Assembly (NCBI RefSeq): GCF_029590555.1
Contig: NZ_CP081002.1
Location: 1,174,501 to 1,238,500, forward strand
DNA: 64,000 nt
Direction: 5' to 3'
From: Sphingobium sp. V4
GTDB lineage: Bacteria > Pseudomonadota > Alphaproteobacteria > Sphingomonadales > Sphingomonadaceae
In this document: positions 8,178 through 17,591 of the stretch, piece after piece
Numbering within the stretch: position 1 is the first letter of the stretch
Layout of the letters: every line of letters begins with the position of its first letter
The notes under the pieces: generated by a model
Told to the model about the DNA's origin: nothing
Seen by the model: only the letters and a program-made list of their open reading frames with translations
The model's database searches: none
Program-made: the position numbers and the translations under genes

Positions 8178-10180
8178 GCATCTTCAGGAACGACACGCTG
8201 GGTTCCTGGACGAGGGGCGGTCAGGCCATCGTCCATAATGTCCGCATGACCACGCAGGTCTTCTTCCAGACCCTGCTGGCGGGGATCGCCATCTGGGTCG
8301 GCGGCACCATCTGGTATGTGCTGGAGAAGTCCACCGACTATCAGCGCTTCGTCGCCGTCAAGATCGCCGAGGCGACGCTCAAAAGCGATGTGCCTGGCGG
8401 CGCGCCGCTGCTCTTTCGGACCCCGTCGGGTCGCCAATATTGGACGACGTCCGATGCCTTACTGGGCTCGAGCATCGCCAGGAAGACCATGCAGGCGATG
8501 GAGCATCATCTGGTGTACGGCGCGGCACTTGCGGGCGCCTTTGCTCTCCTGATGCTGGCCTGGGCCTGGTTCTATTTCACCCGGACGGGGAAGGGCCTTG
8601 GTTCCAATCAGTTCCTGCGCGGCGCGCGCTTTGGCACCGCGCGGCAACTGCGCCGGCAATTGTGGCGCAGCCGGAAGGGCAGCTTTGCGATCGGCGGCGT
8701 GTCTGTTCCCGACGCCTTCGAGCCTGAGCATATCCTCATCTGTGGTGCACCCGGCACGGGCAAGACCAACATCATCGTCCAGATGCTGGGTGGCATGCGA
8801 AAGCAAGGCAAGCGGGCGATCGTCTATGATACCGCCGGCACCTTCGTCGAGAAATTCTATCGGCCGGGGCACGACATTCTGCTCAATCCACTTGACGACC
8901 GTGCCGACTGCTGGTCGCCCTGGGTCGATGTGCCGCGCGACTATCATTATGACCAGATCGCGGAGTCGACTATCCCAGACAAAGGTGGCGATCCCTTCTG
9001 GGCGAAGGCCGCCCGCGGCACGCTGGTGGCGGTCCTGCGCAAGCTTGCCCGACATGAGCGGACGCTGGTTTCCGGGCTCCTGGAAACGGTGCTGCGCAGC
9101 CCCCTGAAGACGCTGGCAAGCTTTGCCGAAGGCACCGATGCCGCAGCCTTCATCTCGATGGAAGGCGACCGTACGTCGGCCGGTATCCGGGCTGAACTGG
9201 CCTCGGTGATGCGCAGCTTCTCCTATCTCGATGACACGGCCGACGGCTTCTCGATCCGGGACTGGGTCGCGAACGAGGAGGATGACAGCTGGCTCTTCAT
9301 CACCGTGAAGGCGGACCAGCTTCCCTCCCTCCGGCCTCTAGTGACCGTCTGGCTCGACATCGCGATCAGCGCCATCATGAGCCTCCCGCCGGATCGTAAG
9401 CGCCGCCTTTATTGCGTCATCGACGAACTCCCGACGCTGCAGAAACTGCCATCGCTCAGCGACTTTCTCGCCCGCGCGCGCAAATATGGCGGCTGCGGTA
9501 TTTTGGGGTTCCAATCTTACCCGCAGCTTGAAGCGACCTATGGGATTCAGGATGCCGCGGCGATTACCGGCTATTGCTCGACCTGGGTGGCGCTACGCGC
9601 CAACGACACGCCCACCGCCAAGCATGTTTCGGAAAATCTGGGGCAGGTCGAGCAGGTCGAAGCCAATGAGGGCATGTCCTATGGCGTCAACGATATGCGG
9701 GATGGCGTCAACCTCTCGCGGATGCAGGTGACCCGACCGCTGGTGATGCATACCGAGGTCACCAATCTTCCCAATCTCGTCGGCTTCCTCCGGTTCGGCC
9801 GTAACCTTCCCGTCGTCCGCTTTACCGATAGCTACAATGCTCTGCCGAGCCCGGCGGCCGCGTTCGTCGAGCGTATAGTGCCTCCCATTCGTCTCGACCC
9901 GGATGAGGAAGACAAGTCTCCCGCGAAACCTTCAGGATCGCCACCCAAGCGACGGCGACCGAGGAAGCCGCATGCATCCGAACTCCACCTCGAAGCGGAC
10001 GGGGGCAGTGCGCCCGCGGATGACGAGATCCGCGCGCCGGCCCCCTCGTCCAATTCAGGGAAGGGGGAAAATGAAGTCCCGGACGGAAGCCTGCCCCAGC
10101 TCCTTGGGCGTGCAAGCGGCTTTCGCCTCCGGCAACATGGCCGTGCATCGGGCGACCGTAATGATGCGAGGCCGGCATGA
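8174..10180 (+). CDS. traD: Type IV coupling protein, TraD/TrwB-like
   Basis: A 668-residue VirD4-class ATPase that links the relaxosome to a type IV secretion channel. Two membrane segments lie at about residues 27-50 and 113-136, with a periplasmic loop between them. Walker A GAPGTGKT is at 191-198. The Walker B region reads RRLYCVIDELPTLQKLPSL, and GGCGILGFQSYPQLEATYG matches the conserved VirD4 sensor segment. The C-terminus after about residue 590 is Pro/Ser/charged and variable, as usual for relaxosome-contact tails. The GTG start overlaps the upstream stop, and the stop overlaps the relaxase start, indicating tight coupling. Confidence 0.93.
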   Translation: MSIFRNDTLGSWTRGGQAIVHNVRMTTQVFFQTLLAGIAIWVGGTIWYVLEKSTDYQRFVAVKIAEATLKSDVPGGAPLLFRTPSGRQYWTTSDALLGSSIARKTMQAMEHHLVYGAALAGAFALLMLAWAWFYFTRTGKGLGSNQFLRGARFGTARQLRRQLWRSRKGSFAIGGVSVPDAFEPEHILICGAPGTGKTNIIVQMLGGMRKQGKRAIVYDTAGTFVEKFYRPGHDILLNPLDDRADCWSPWVDVPRDYHYDQIAESTIPDKGGDPFWAKAARGTLVAVLRKLARHERTLVSGLLETVLRSPLKTLASFAEGTDAAAFISMEGDRTSAGIRAELASVMRSFSYLDDTADGFSIRDWVANEEDDSWLFITVKADQLPSLRPLVTVWLDIAISAIMSLPPDRKRRLYCVIDELPTLQKLPSLSDFLARARKYGGCGILGFQSYPQLEATYGIQDAAAITGYCSTWVALRANDTPTAKHVSENLGQVEQVEANEGMSYGVNDMRDGVNLSRMQVTRPLVMHTEVTNLPNLVGFLRFGRNLPVVRFTDSYNALPSPAAAFVERIVPPIRLDPDEEDKSPAKPSGSPPKRRRPRKPHASELHLEADGGSAPADDEIRAPAPSSNSGKGENEVPDGSLPQLLGRASGFRLRQHGRASGDRNDARPA

Positions 10181-13122
10181 TGCATCCGCGCCGGCTGAAG
10201 GGTTCGCCCGGCAATATCGCCCGCTACTACGCGATCGGCGATTATTATACGAAAGGGGAGGCGAAGCGATCGTCCTGGGGCGGTGCCCTGGCGAGCGAGC
10301 TCGACCTTTCGGGCGACGTCGATCCTGAAACCTTTCGGTCCCTGCTGGCTGGCAAGGTTGCAGGCCAACAGTTGGGCCGTCATCGCGCCGACGGCCTCCA
10401 GCATCACCCCGGCTGGGACTTTGCGATCAGTGCGCCTAAATCCGTGTCAGTGATGGCGCTCGCCTTGGGGGATGAGCGGATCGTCCAGCTCCATGAGCGA
10501 TCGGTCGATGTGACGCTCGCCTATCTTGAAGAGCATGCCCAGCTGCGAAAACGGGAGGAGGGCAACATTGTCCACGAGACGACGGGCCGGTTGCTGTGGG
10601 CGCGGTTCACCGAACATGCGAGCCGCGAACTCGATCCTCACCTCCACACCCATGTCGTCGTCCTCAATATGACCAACGGGCAATCGGGCGATCCGATGGC
10701 GAGTCTCGAAACCCGCGCCATGTATGCCGAGCAGATGACCAGCGGACAGATCTATCGCAATGACCTTGCCCATGGCCTGCGCGAGCTTGGCTATGAGATC
10801 GACTTCGATCCGCGCCGGGGTCTTTTCGAAATCAGGGGCGTTCCCAAGGCCCTCATCGAGGAGGTGTCGCAGCGGGCCGAGCAGATCAATGAACATGCCC
10901 AGCAGCATGGTCTGATCGGTCAAGCGTCGCGCCGACAATCCTTTTATGCCACCCGCGGCGCCAAGGTGAAGACCGGGATCGATACGCTTCTCATCCAGTG
11001 GCGCGGGCGGCTGGTGCCATATGAAAAGCCGCTTGAAGCGGTTAGAGAGGGCGCCGCCCGATCGGGCGAGCATTCCGTCCCGGTCAACCGCGCCGACGCC
11101 GCCCGAGCAGCTCTGTTCGGGATAAGGCAATCGGAGGGGAAGGAGGCCGTCAACCCGCTTGGCCGTCTCTATACCACGGGGCTAGCCTCCCATGTCGGAG
11201 AGGTCCGGTTTCAGGATCTGCGGCCCCTGATCGATGCGCATGAAGAACGGCGCAAGCTCCTCGCTACCCGTGGCCAGACTGGGGATGAGATACTGACACG
11301 GGGCCGGACCACCCGGCAGACTGTGCGGCTGGAGCAGTCTCTCGCCATGCATTTGGCGTTTGCCGTCGGAGACGGTCGGCCCGTGGCAAGCGCCGATCGC
11401 CTGCTTCCCATATTGGAGCAGGCGGGGCTTTCTCCGGCGCAGGAACGGGCGCTGGTGGACATGGCGACCTCGCATGACCGGGTTACCGGCCTTCACGGCG
11501 TCGCGGGCGCAGGAAAGTCGACGCTCGTCCGCTCGCTGAAAGATGCGGCGCTGCCGGGTAAGACCTTGATCGCCCTGGCGCCGACATCTTCCGCCGCCGC
11601 CGAACTGGGGGAGAAGGCGCAGATCGAGTCGCGCACGGTCGCGAGCCTGCTTGCGGGCGGTGGCTATGGGATCAGCGGCAACCATGTGCTGGTTCTCGAC
11701 GAGGCGGGGCAGTTGGGAAGCCGCCAGGCTTTGCGGGTGCTGGAAATCAGCCGGTCCACTGGCGCTCGCCTCATTCTCCTTGGCGACAACAAGCAGACGG
11801 GCGCCATCGAGCAGGGCAAAGCCTTCTGGCTCATGCAGAAACTGGGCATGGAAACGGCCGAACTGACCGAGTCGCGCCGGCAGGAAACCGAGGCGATGCG
11901 ACAGGCTGTCGCGCATGCGCGGGCAGGGGATTACGCAGCCTCAATTGGTCGGCTCGACAAGGTGGTGGGCGGTGGGGATGCCGCTACGCTCGCTGCAGAT
12001 GTGGTCGCGGAATGGACGCGCCTCAGCCCCAGGAGCCGCACTGCGACCAACATTCTCGTTCTCGACAATGCGTCGCGCCTGATCGTGAACAGCAAGATCA
12101 GGGAGGTCCTGCAGCGCGAGGGCGTCGTCGCAACCGAGGAGACCCGGCTTTCGGTGCTGACACCCGGCGGGCTGAGCGATCAGGAAAAGCGCATGGCGCG
12201 CTTTTATTCAGGCGGACAGGTGGTGACCTTCGGCCGCGATCAGACAGGAGCGGGGCTGGGGCGGGATAGTGAATATCGCGTCGCAGGGGTGGTTCGGGAC
12301 GGTCGAGGTCGGCAACTGGTCCGGTTGGTGGATGAGCAGGGACGCGTTCATCTGTGGGATCCACGCTCGACCAAAGCCTCGCAGGTCAATGTATTCATGG
12401 ACGAGAAGAGAGACCTCAGCGAACGCGACCGCATCCAGTGGCGCCTCGCCTCAAGAGAGCTCAAGCTCAAAAATGCGGAGCGGGGGACGGTTGAGAAGAT
12501 CGAGGGCAGCCTGGCGACGATTCGCTGGGATCGCGGCGAGCGGGTGCAGACGGTCGATCTGTCGCGGCACAAGACATGGGATCATGGCTATAGCGAAACC
12601 GTTTATTCGGCGCAGTCCAAGACCTATGACAGGGTCTATGTCCTGGCGCCTGTCGGGTCGCCGCTGGTGAACGCGCAGAATTTCTACACCGCGATCACCC
12701 GCGCCCGATATGGGGTAAAGCTCTGGACCCAGGATCCGAAAAAACTGGTCGAGAGGCTCGAAGAACGATCGGGCGAGAAGACGTCAGGACTTGAAGGCCT
12801 TGGGCGCCTGGAGCGTGATCATCGGGACCAAATGGCCACCAGGCAAGGATCGCATCTCCGGCAACTGAAGGAAGATCAGGACAGGGAGCGACTCTTCCGC
12901 GGCGATCGCCGACTGGAGCGCGAGCTTTGGACCCGCAATGCAAATCCCAAAGGCGTTGCGGCCAAACTCGCTGGTCGGGCTCAAAAGGTTTTCGAGGCGC
13001 TCGATCACCATCTTCATTCTTTACTGAGCGACCGTCACAGAAATCGGGACATGCCTGCTCCTGCGCGCGAGCAGCAGACTCGCGGCAATGAAAGGGAGGG
13101 CGGCCGTGGCCTGGATCACTGA
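10177..13122 (+). CDS. traI: MobF conjugative relaxase-helicase, TrwC/TraI-like
   Basis: A 981-residue bifunctional protein that nicks the transfer origin and unwinds the DNA. The relaxase domain holds two tyrosine pairs near the start (Y17/Y18 and Y23/Y24) and the metal-binding triad HLHTH at 155-159 (context ELDPHLHTHVVVLN). The SF1 helicase part has Walker A GVAGAGKST at about 445, Walker B VLVLDEAGQL and motif III ILLGDNKQTGAIEQGKAF, with late motifs including YSETVYSAQSKTYDRVYV and FYTAITRARYGVKLW. It overlaps the coupling gene by ATGA and the lytic transglycosylase downstream. No other transfer-channel genes occur in the window. Confidence 0.95.
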   Translation: MMHPRRLKGSPGNIARYYAIGDYYTKGEAKRSSWGGALASELDLSGDVDPETFRSLLAGKVAGQQLGRHRADGLQHHPGWDFAISAPKSVSVMALALGDERIVQLHERSVDVTLAYLEEHAQLRKREEGNIVHETTGRLLWARFTEHASRELDPHLHTHVVVLNMTNGQSGDPMASLETRAMYAEQMTSGQIYRNDLAHGLRELGYEIDFDPRRGLFEIRGVPKALIEEVSQRAEQINEHAQQHGLIGQASRRQSFYATRGAKVKTGIDTLLIQWRGRLVPYEKPLEAVREGAARSGEHSVPVNRADAARAALFGIRQSEGKEAVNPLGRLYTTGLASHVGEVRFQDLRPLIDAHEERRKLLATRGQTGDEILTRGRTTRQTVRLEQSLAMHLAFAVGDGRPVASADRLLPILEQAGLSPAQERALVDMATSHDRVTGLHGVAGAGKSTLVRSLKDAALPGKTLIALAPTSSAAAELGEKAQIESRTVASLLAGGGYGISGNHVLVLDEAGQLGSRQALRVLEISRSTGARLILLGDNKQTGAIEQGKAFWLMQKLGMETAELTESRRQETEAMRQAVAHARAGDYAASIGRLDKVVGGGDAATLAADVVAEWTRLSPRSRTATNILVLDNASRLIVNSKIREVLQREGVVATEETRLSVLTPGGLSDQEKRMARFYSGGQVVTFGRDQTGAGLGRDSEYRVAGVVRDGRGRQLVRLVDEQGRVHLWDPRSTKASQVNVFMDEKRDLSERDRIQWRLASRELKLKNAERGTVEKIEGSLATIRWDRGERVQTVDLSRHKTWDHGYSETVYSAQSKTYDRVYVLAPVGSPLVNAQNFYTAITRARYGVKLWTQDPKKLVERLEERSGEKTSGLEGLGRLERDHRDQMATRQGSHLRQLKEDQDRERLFRGDRRLERELWTRNANPKGVAAKLAGRAQKVFEALDHHLHSLLSDRHRNRDMPAPAREQQTRGNEREGGRGLDH

Positions 13123-13654
13123 TCGACGTTGGATCTGTATTGTCCCGCTGGCGCTGACGGCGGCGCTACCTGTCGAAAACGCAATAGCGGCGAGGCCGCC
13201 GGAGCCTGAAGTGGAGCGATGCATCCGGCAGGCGGCACGCGGTCAGGCCTGGCTGGAAAAGACGCTCTGGGGCTTGCGTGATCAGGAAGCCGGCTGGATC
13301 GGTGCAGAGATCCTCAACAAAAACGGAAGCCATGACCTGGGACCGCTGCAGATCAACAGCTGGTGGGTGCCGAGGATCGCCGCGCTGCTGTCGCGGCGCG
13401 AGAATGAGGTTCGTCGCTGGCTGCAATTTGATCCCTGCTTCAATGCCGAGGCGGCGCGCTGGATTTTTCTCGAGGCGTTGAAGACGAGCGGCAGCTACTG
13501 GAAAGCGGTGGGCATTTACCATAGCCCGAACGGTAAACGCCAACGCCGCTATGTGGCCCTGGTCGCGGTTCATCTGCGAAAGCGGTTTGGTGCCGATGTG
13601 TTCGATAACGGCGGTTCGTCCCGGCGCGAGTACCGCTCTGGAAGTGCGTCTTAA
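13106..13654 (+). CDS. Lytic transglycosylase, VirB1/TraB-like
   Basis: A secreted peptidoglycan lyase of about 182 residues. After a hydrophobic signal-like segment comes an SLT domain with the catalytic Glu in GLRDQEAGW and the conserved NKNGSHDLGPLQIN block; IYHSPNGKRQRRYVALV matches the end of the fold. In conjugation operons such enzymes open the cell wall for the transfer apparatus. The GTG at 13106 has GGGAGG 7 bases upstream; an ATG at 13088 is also in frame. It overlaps the relaxase stop. Confidence 0.85.
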   Translation: MAWITDRRWICIVPLALTAALPVENAIAARPPEPEVERCIRQAARGQAWLEKTLWGLRDQEAGWIGAEILNKNGSHDLGPLQINSWWVPRIAALLSRRENEVRRWLQFDPCFNAEAARWIFLEALKTSGSYWKAVGIYHSPNGKRQRRYVALVAVHLRKRFGADVFDNGGSSRREYRSGSAS

Positions 13655-13717
13655 GGAAATGTCGCGCCCTTTTGCGACGCTGACTCGCCATTCGCGGCAA
13701 CGATCATGATCGGAAAT

Positions 13718-13750
13718 TCACTATCGATAATGGGGTCTTATCGATAGTGA
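13718..13750. repeat. 13-7-13 palindrome, candidate recombinase core site
   Basis: Two exact 13-base inverted arms (TCACTATCGATAA at 13718-13730 and its complement at 13738-13750) flank a 7-base asymmetric spacer (TGGGGTC). It lies about 30 bases before a tyrosine recombinase gene. The geometry matches the arms-and-spacer plan of tyrosine recombinase core sites such as lox (13-8-13) and dif (11-6-11). It could instead be an operator for that gene. Confidence 0.7.
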
Positions 13751-13781
13751 TAAAGGCGTTTTGGCCGCTATATTCCTGGCT

Positions 13782-15074
13782 ATGAGCATGAAATCAGCCG
13801 TGCGAACGTCGGCGCAGGCACAGCGCTTTCCTGCGCCAAAAGCTGCGGTCTCCGGGGAGATCGTGACCGTCCTCGCGCCAGGCGAGGCTAAGCTGCCTCG
13901 CCGACGCTCCGGGTCTGCGCAGGATCGCGAGGCCCAGCTCGTTGCCTTGCTCCAGTTATTGACAGGGGAGGGTGCCGCTCTCGACGCGCTAGCCTTCCGC
14001 AAGAGCCTCGAGGCGCGGGCCGCCGCCAGCATCAAGGCGCTGGCGGTTGATTGTGACTGCTATGCGCGCTTCTCGGCGAAACAGGGCGGGATCGGTCTAC
14101 CCGCCAGCGAAGCGCGGCTCGTGGCCTATGTCGACTATTGCGAGGCGCGGCGGCTCAAACCCGCGACCGTGTCGCGGCGCCTGTCCTCGCTGGCGGTGGT
14201 GCACCAGCTGCTCGGGGTTGCCAGCCCCGTGGGCGGGGCGGTGGTGCGCGACGCGCTGCGCGGGCATCGGCGGCGGGTCGGGGTGCGGCAGCGCCAGGCC
14301 GGCCCGTTGCGCTTCGGCAAGGGCATCGGCCGCGAGGCGGTCAAGGGATTCACGCTGTCGGTCCTGCTCGAAGCCTGCGGCGGTGATGTCGTGGGGCTGC
14401 GCGATGCGGCGCTGCTGTCGCTGGGCTATGATGCGGGTCTGCGCGTCTCGGAGCTGGCGGCCGTGGAACTCGACAGGATCGAGCCCCAGGAGGACGGGTC
14501 TGCCCTGCTTGAGCTGACGCGCTCGAAAACCGACCAGGAAGGGCAGGGGGCCTGGGTGTGGCTGTCGCCCGATACCATGCGGCGTGTCGCCTTGTGGGTC
14601 GAGGCTGCCGCGATCCGCAAGGGCGTATTGTTCCGCCGCGTTGCGGTCGTCCGCACCAACGCGCGCGCGGCGCGGCGGACACTGGCCATCAGCGATCTGG
14701 CCTATCATGCCTAGGTCGACCGCGACCGCATGGCGGCGCAGCCGGCGCGATCGGCGAGCGCACTCTACAAGATCGGGGAGCAGGCGCTGACACCGGCCGC
14801 CGTGCGGCTGATCATCAAGCGCACCGCGCTGGCTGCGGCTGATCAGGGATTGGTCGATCTCATGGGCACTGCTCTGGCCGAGGCGATCGACGCGCTCAGC
14901 ACCCATTCGCTGCGGGTCGGCCTGACCCAGGACCTGTTCGCCAGCGGTGAGGATGCGGGACCGATTGCGCAGGCGCTGCGCTGGACCTCCACTGCGACCG
15001 CGCTCCGCTATGGTCGCAAGCTTGCGCCCTCCGCCAACGCCGCGGCCCGCATGCTGAAAGGCGTCAGAAAATGA
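13782..15074 (+). pseudogene. Tyrosine recombinase with in-frame amber stop
   Basis: One frame runs 13782-15074, interrupted only by a TAG at 14712-14714. The first part (about 310 residues) has the core-binding domain (SIKALAVDCDCYARFSAKQGG, LKPATVSRRLSSLAVVHQL) and the catalytic Arg in GYDAGLRVSELAAVELDRI and Lys in TRSKTDQEGQ. After the stop the same frame continues with VDRDRMAAQPARSAS and then HSLRVGLTQDLF and LRWTSTATALRYGRKL, which carry the HxxR, Trp and Tyr positions. The stop separates the catalytic residues, so the product is inactive unless the stop is read through. The ATG at 13782 is preferred over a TTG at 13761. Confidence 0.85.
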
Positions 15075-15328
15075 TGCAGTTGCAGCAAAGTCAGTCCGTC
15101 AATCAAAATGGCTACAGGGCACCGGGCGTGGTCTCTTTGTCCGTTCACCGGGTTGGGATCTCCAACGACCTGTTCGCGGCCGGCGAGGACATCGCCGGCG
15201 TCATGGATGCACTGCACTGGAAGCCACCGAGAATGGCGCTTCGCTATAATCGCAACCTGGCCGGCGACAATGGCGCGGTGGGACATCTGCTCTTCAAGAT
15301 GAAATGGGTTGCGAGCCACCTCGCCTGA
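15071..15328 (+). pseudogene. Second tyrosine recombinase, C-terminal fragment
   Basis: The 85-codon frame contains VHRVGISNDLFAAGEDI and DALHWKPPRMALRYNRNLAG, clearly parallel to the end of the preceding recombinase (HSLRVGLTQDLFASGEDA; ALRWTSTATALRYGRKLA). The N-terminal domain and the catalytic Arg/Lys are absent, and the HxxR motif is damaged (HRVG where HSLRVG is expected). It is the tail of a related but different recombinase, joined directly after the first. Confidence 0.7.
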
Positions 15329-15389
15329 GCTTTCGTTCGCTTCGAACGGAAATCTTCGATCTTTAGAAGAGGCGCCATGGATTAAACTG

Positions 15390-15570
15390 CCCGCGCCGAC
15401 CGTTTCCCGCCGGAAGCATCAAGCGTGCGGAACAAGTCGTGCGTCATGTCATATCGGCCTCTCGCGATATGAAACCAGAACGACTGCCGCTCATCACGCG
15501 CCGCAGCACTAGGGCGGCCAGGGGACCGTAACGGCGGTCGCCCACATCGATCTGCACCTTGCCTTTGCTT
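15390..15570 (-). pseudogene. Possible IS30-like transposase N-terminal scrap
   Basis: The minus strand reads MGKQRQGADRCGRPPLRSPG then GRPSAAARDERQSFWFHIARG, which resembles the start of some IS30-family transposases. The resemblance ends after about 45 residues. The identification is tentative. Confidence 0.25.
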
Positions 15571-15599
15571 CCCCATCGCAACCTCCAATTTGTTTGGTG

Positions 15600-15962
15600 T
15601 TGCGACGACCGGTTGAGTCCGCCCAATATGTCTCCATCCGATACTCGGAGCGCCTCGCTGAGGCAGGTATCGAACCGTCTGTCGGCAGCGTCGGCGATAG
15701 CTATGACAACGCGTTGGCTGAGACGATCAACGGCCTTTACAAGGCCGAGGTGATACATCGGCGAGGACCGTGGCGTTCCTTTGAAGCCGTGGAATATGCC
15801 ACCTTGGAATGGGTGGACTGGTTTAACAACCGCCGCCTGCTCGAACCTATCGGCAACATCCCGCCCGCTGAAGCCGAAGCACAATATTATGCCATGCTGG
15901 ACGACGTCTCCATGGCTGCGTAACTTAAACCAAACAGCCTCCGGCAAACCCGGGGCGGTTCA
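15600..15962 (+). mobile_element. IS3-family right end with orfB C-terminus
   Basis: Codons from about 15606 to 15923 encode the end of an IS3 DDE transposase: QYVSIRYSERLAEAGIEPSV, SVGDSYDNALAETINGLYKA (with the catalytic Glu), then EYATLEWVDWFNNRRLLEPI and a stop after DDVSMAA. Downstream, 15929-15962 (ending CCCGGGGCGGTTCA) looks like the terminal inverted repeat. The rest of the element is missing, and its end differs from the IS3 remnant at 574-764, so the two are not halves of one copy as far as I can judge. Confidence 0.75.
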
Positions 15963-16226
15963 CACCGACTGGATGCAAATCCTGACACTATGCGCATACG
16001 ACGCCAGACCGTCGAACATCCCTTTGCCACCCTGAAGGCCCGAATGGGCTACACGCACTTCCTCACAAAGACAAAACCGCGCGTCTCAACCGAGATGGCG
16101 CTCCATGTTCTCGCTTACAACTTGACCAGGGTGCTCACATCATGGGGAGTAAGGCAATCCTCAAAGCCATCGCGACCTAAAGGAAAGGCTGCGCTCAACT
16201 CGCGGCAATGCGGTTTTGTGAAATGA
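15963..16226 (+). pseudogene. IS1182-like transposase C-terminal fragment
   Basis: The 78-codon frame from 15990 reads MRIRRQTVEHPFATLKARMG, THFLTKTKPRVSTEMALHVL, AYNLTRVLTSWGV. This is the conserved last third of DDE transposases of the IS1182/IS4 type, including the Glu in VEHPF. The N-terminal two thirds are absent; the fragment begins where the IS3 right end stops, suggesting that the IS3 copy landed in it. Confidence 0.7.
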
Positions 16227-16811
16227 ACTCCCTTCTCAAAACCACCGCTCCAGCGTTTTCACACGGCCTGGGTCGTTTTCTTGGCGCCAAACCCTACATA
16301 GTGGGACGAATCTTCCATTCCCTCGCCCTGTGCTCAACGCAGTTCTCTCGCCAAGGACCGGCACCCCGCACTCACCGGCGTCTGCGTACTCGCGAGGCTT
16401 GAAACGGGTGTCGGCTTCTCGCGCCAAACCCTGTTCGAATTAGCGCTAGTCCGCAGTATCGCACGCGAAACGGGCCGGCTGTCGAAATTGGTCCTGGAGC
16501 GGCAAAGCTCGCTTTTCCTGCGGCCCAAATGATGGGCTGGTTTCACCTATCTGCGCGCCACCGGCATCAACGCTTATCTCGCAGAACTCGACCTGACACT
16601 CATGGCGCCTCTCTCGACGTGGAAATACCCATGAATATCGGGTCAGTCACGACCGTCAGCAACCCTTTTGAAAGGGCCATCTTGATTATCGCTGCGTCCA
16701 CATCCAGTTTCTGCCGCGCAGTTCTGCGCGTAATTGCGCTCTGCCTTTGTGCAGAATACCGAAAAAGCCGTATTTGCGATTCCTGCAAAGTCGCATACGG
16801 CCTTCGCCACA
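16227..16811. other. Degenerate DNA between IS fragments and TetR gene
   Basis: No gene can be supported. One frame keeps a stretch without stops (TLFELALVRSIARETGRLSK, VLERQSSLFLRPK, about 16395-16530) that reads like a protein remnant I do not recognise. The last part before 16812 should contain the tetR promoter. Confidence 0.35.
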
Positions 16812-17492
16812 ATGTTAAATCTGGGATCGGATTATTTTGATTTGGCCAAGCGCGTTTCAGAAGAAGCCACTGCAAAGGTGACGCTGCAAAAGCGACGCTT
16901 CGGCACGGATAAATCGGCGACCCGCACCCAGTTGCTCGACGCGGCGCTGGCGCTGATGGTGGAGGAAGGATATGCCGCCGTCAGTGGTCGAAAAGTGGCC
17001 GCGCGTGCGGGATTGAATGCCTCGCTCATCCACTATTATTTCCCTACGTCCGATGATCTGCTAGTGGCCGCCTACAGGCGCGGTGCCGAACAGAGCCTCG
17101 AACGCCATCGAGCGGCGGCACAGTCGGATGACCCACTGCGTGCGTTATGGACGCTCAGTATCGACCCCAGCCGCACCGCCCTCGCCATGGAGTTTATGGC
17201 GCTGGCAAATCACCGGAAGGTCATAGGCGAAGAAATCGCGCGCTATGCCGAACATATCCGCGCTGTTCAGATTGCGGCGGTTGAACGCTCTCTGGCGAAC
17301 AGCCCCATCAACCTTGGACCCTGCACGGCCGCTGCAGCCACCGTCTGGCTGGCTGCGATGGCGCGATTGCTGGTGATGGAGGAAGGGGTCGGCATCCTGT
17401 CGGGACATGAGGATGCACGCCAACTGATGGATTGGCTCCTCACCAGACTGAGCCACCGCCCCGACGATGAATCTCGTGGCGACGCGGAGTAA
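16812..17492 (+). CDS. TetR family transcriptional regulator
   Basis: A 226-residue TetR-type regulator. The DNA-binding domain (residues about 35-85) reads TRTQLLDAALALMVEEGYAA, SGRKVAARAGLNASLIHYYF, the classic TetR helix-turn-helix with its HYYF end. The ligand domain is not assignable by eye. The ATG at 16812 is chosen; a longer frame from 16734 adds residues without family character. It lies 100 bases upstream of and parallel to the dioxygenase-SDR-SnoaL genes and probably controls them. Confidence 0.85.
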   Translation: MLNLGSDYFDLAKRVSEEATAKVTLQKRRFGTDKSATRTQLLDAALALMVEEGYAAVSGRKVAARAGLNASLIHYYFPTSDDLLVAAYRRGAEQSLERHRAAAQSDDPLRALWTLSIDPSRTALAMEFMALANHRKVIGEEIARYAEHIRAVQIAAVERSLANSPINLGPCTAAAATVWLAAMARLLVMEEGVGILSGHEDARQLMDWLLTRLSHRPDDESRGDAE

Positions 17493-17591
17493 GCGGTGAT
17501 TTCTTGACCGATACCACCATGCAAAGCTAAGCACGTGCTTAGCGCAGCGTGCGTGTGGCGGCTTTACGGCTGCCTAAACGGGAGAGTGAAG

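Noticed and set aside
574-15962. IS3 fragments at 574-764 and 15600-15962 as two ends of one composite transposon
   Set aside because: Their non-coding ends do not look like inverted copies of each other, so they seem to come from different IS3 elements.
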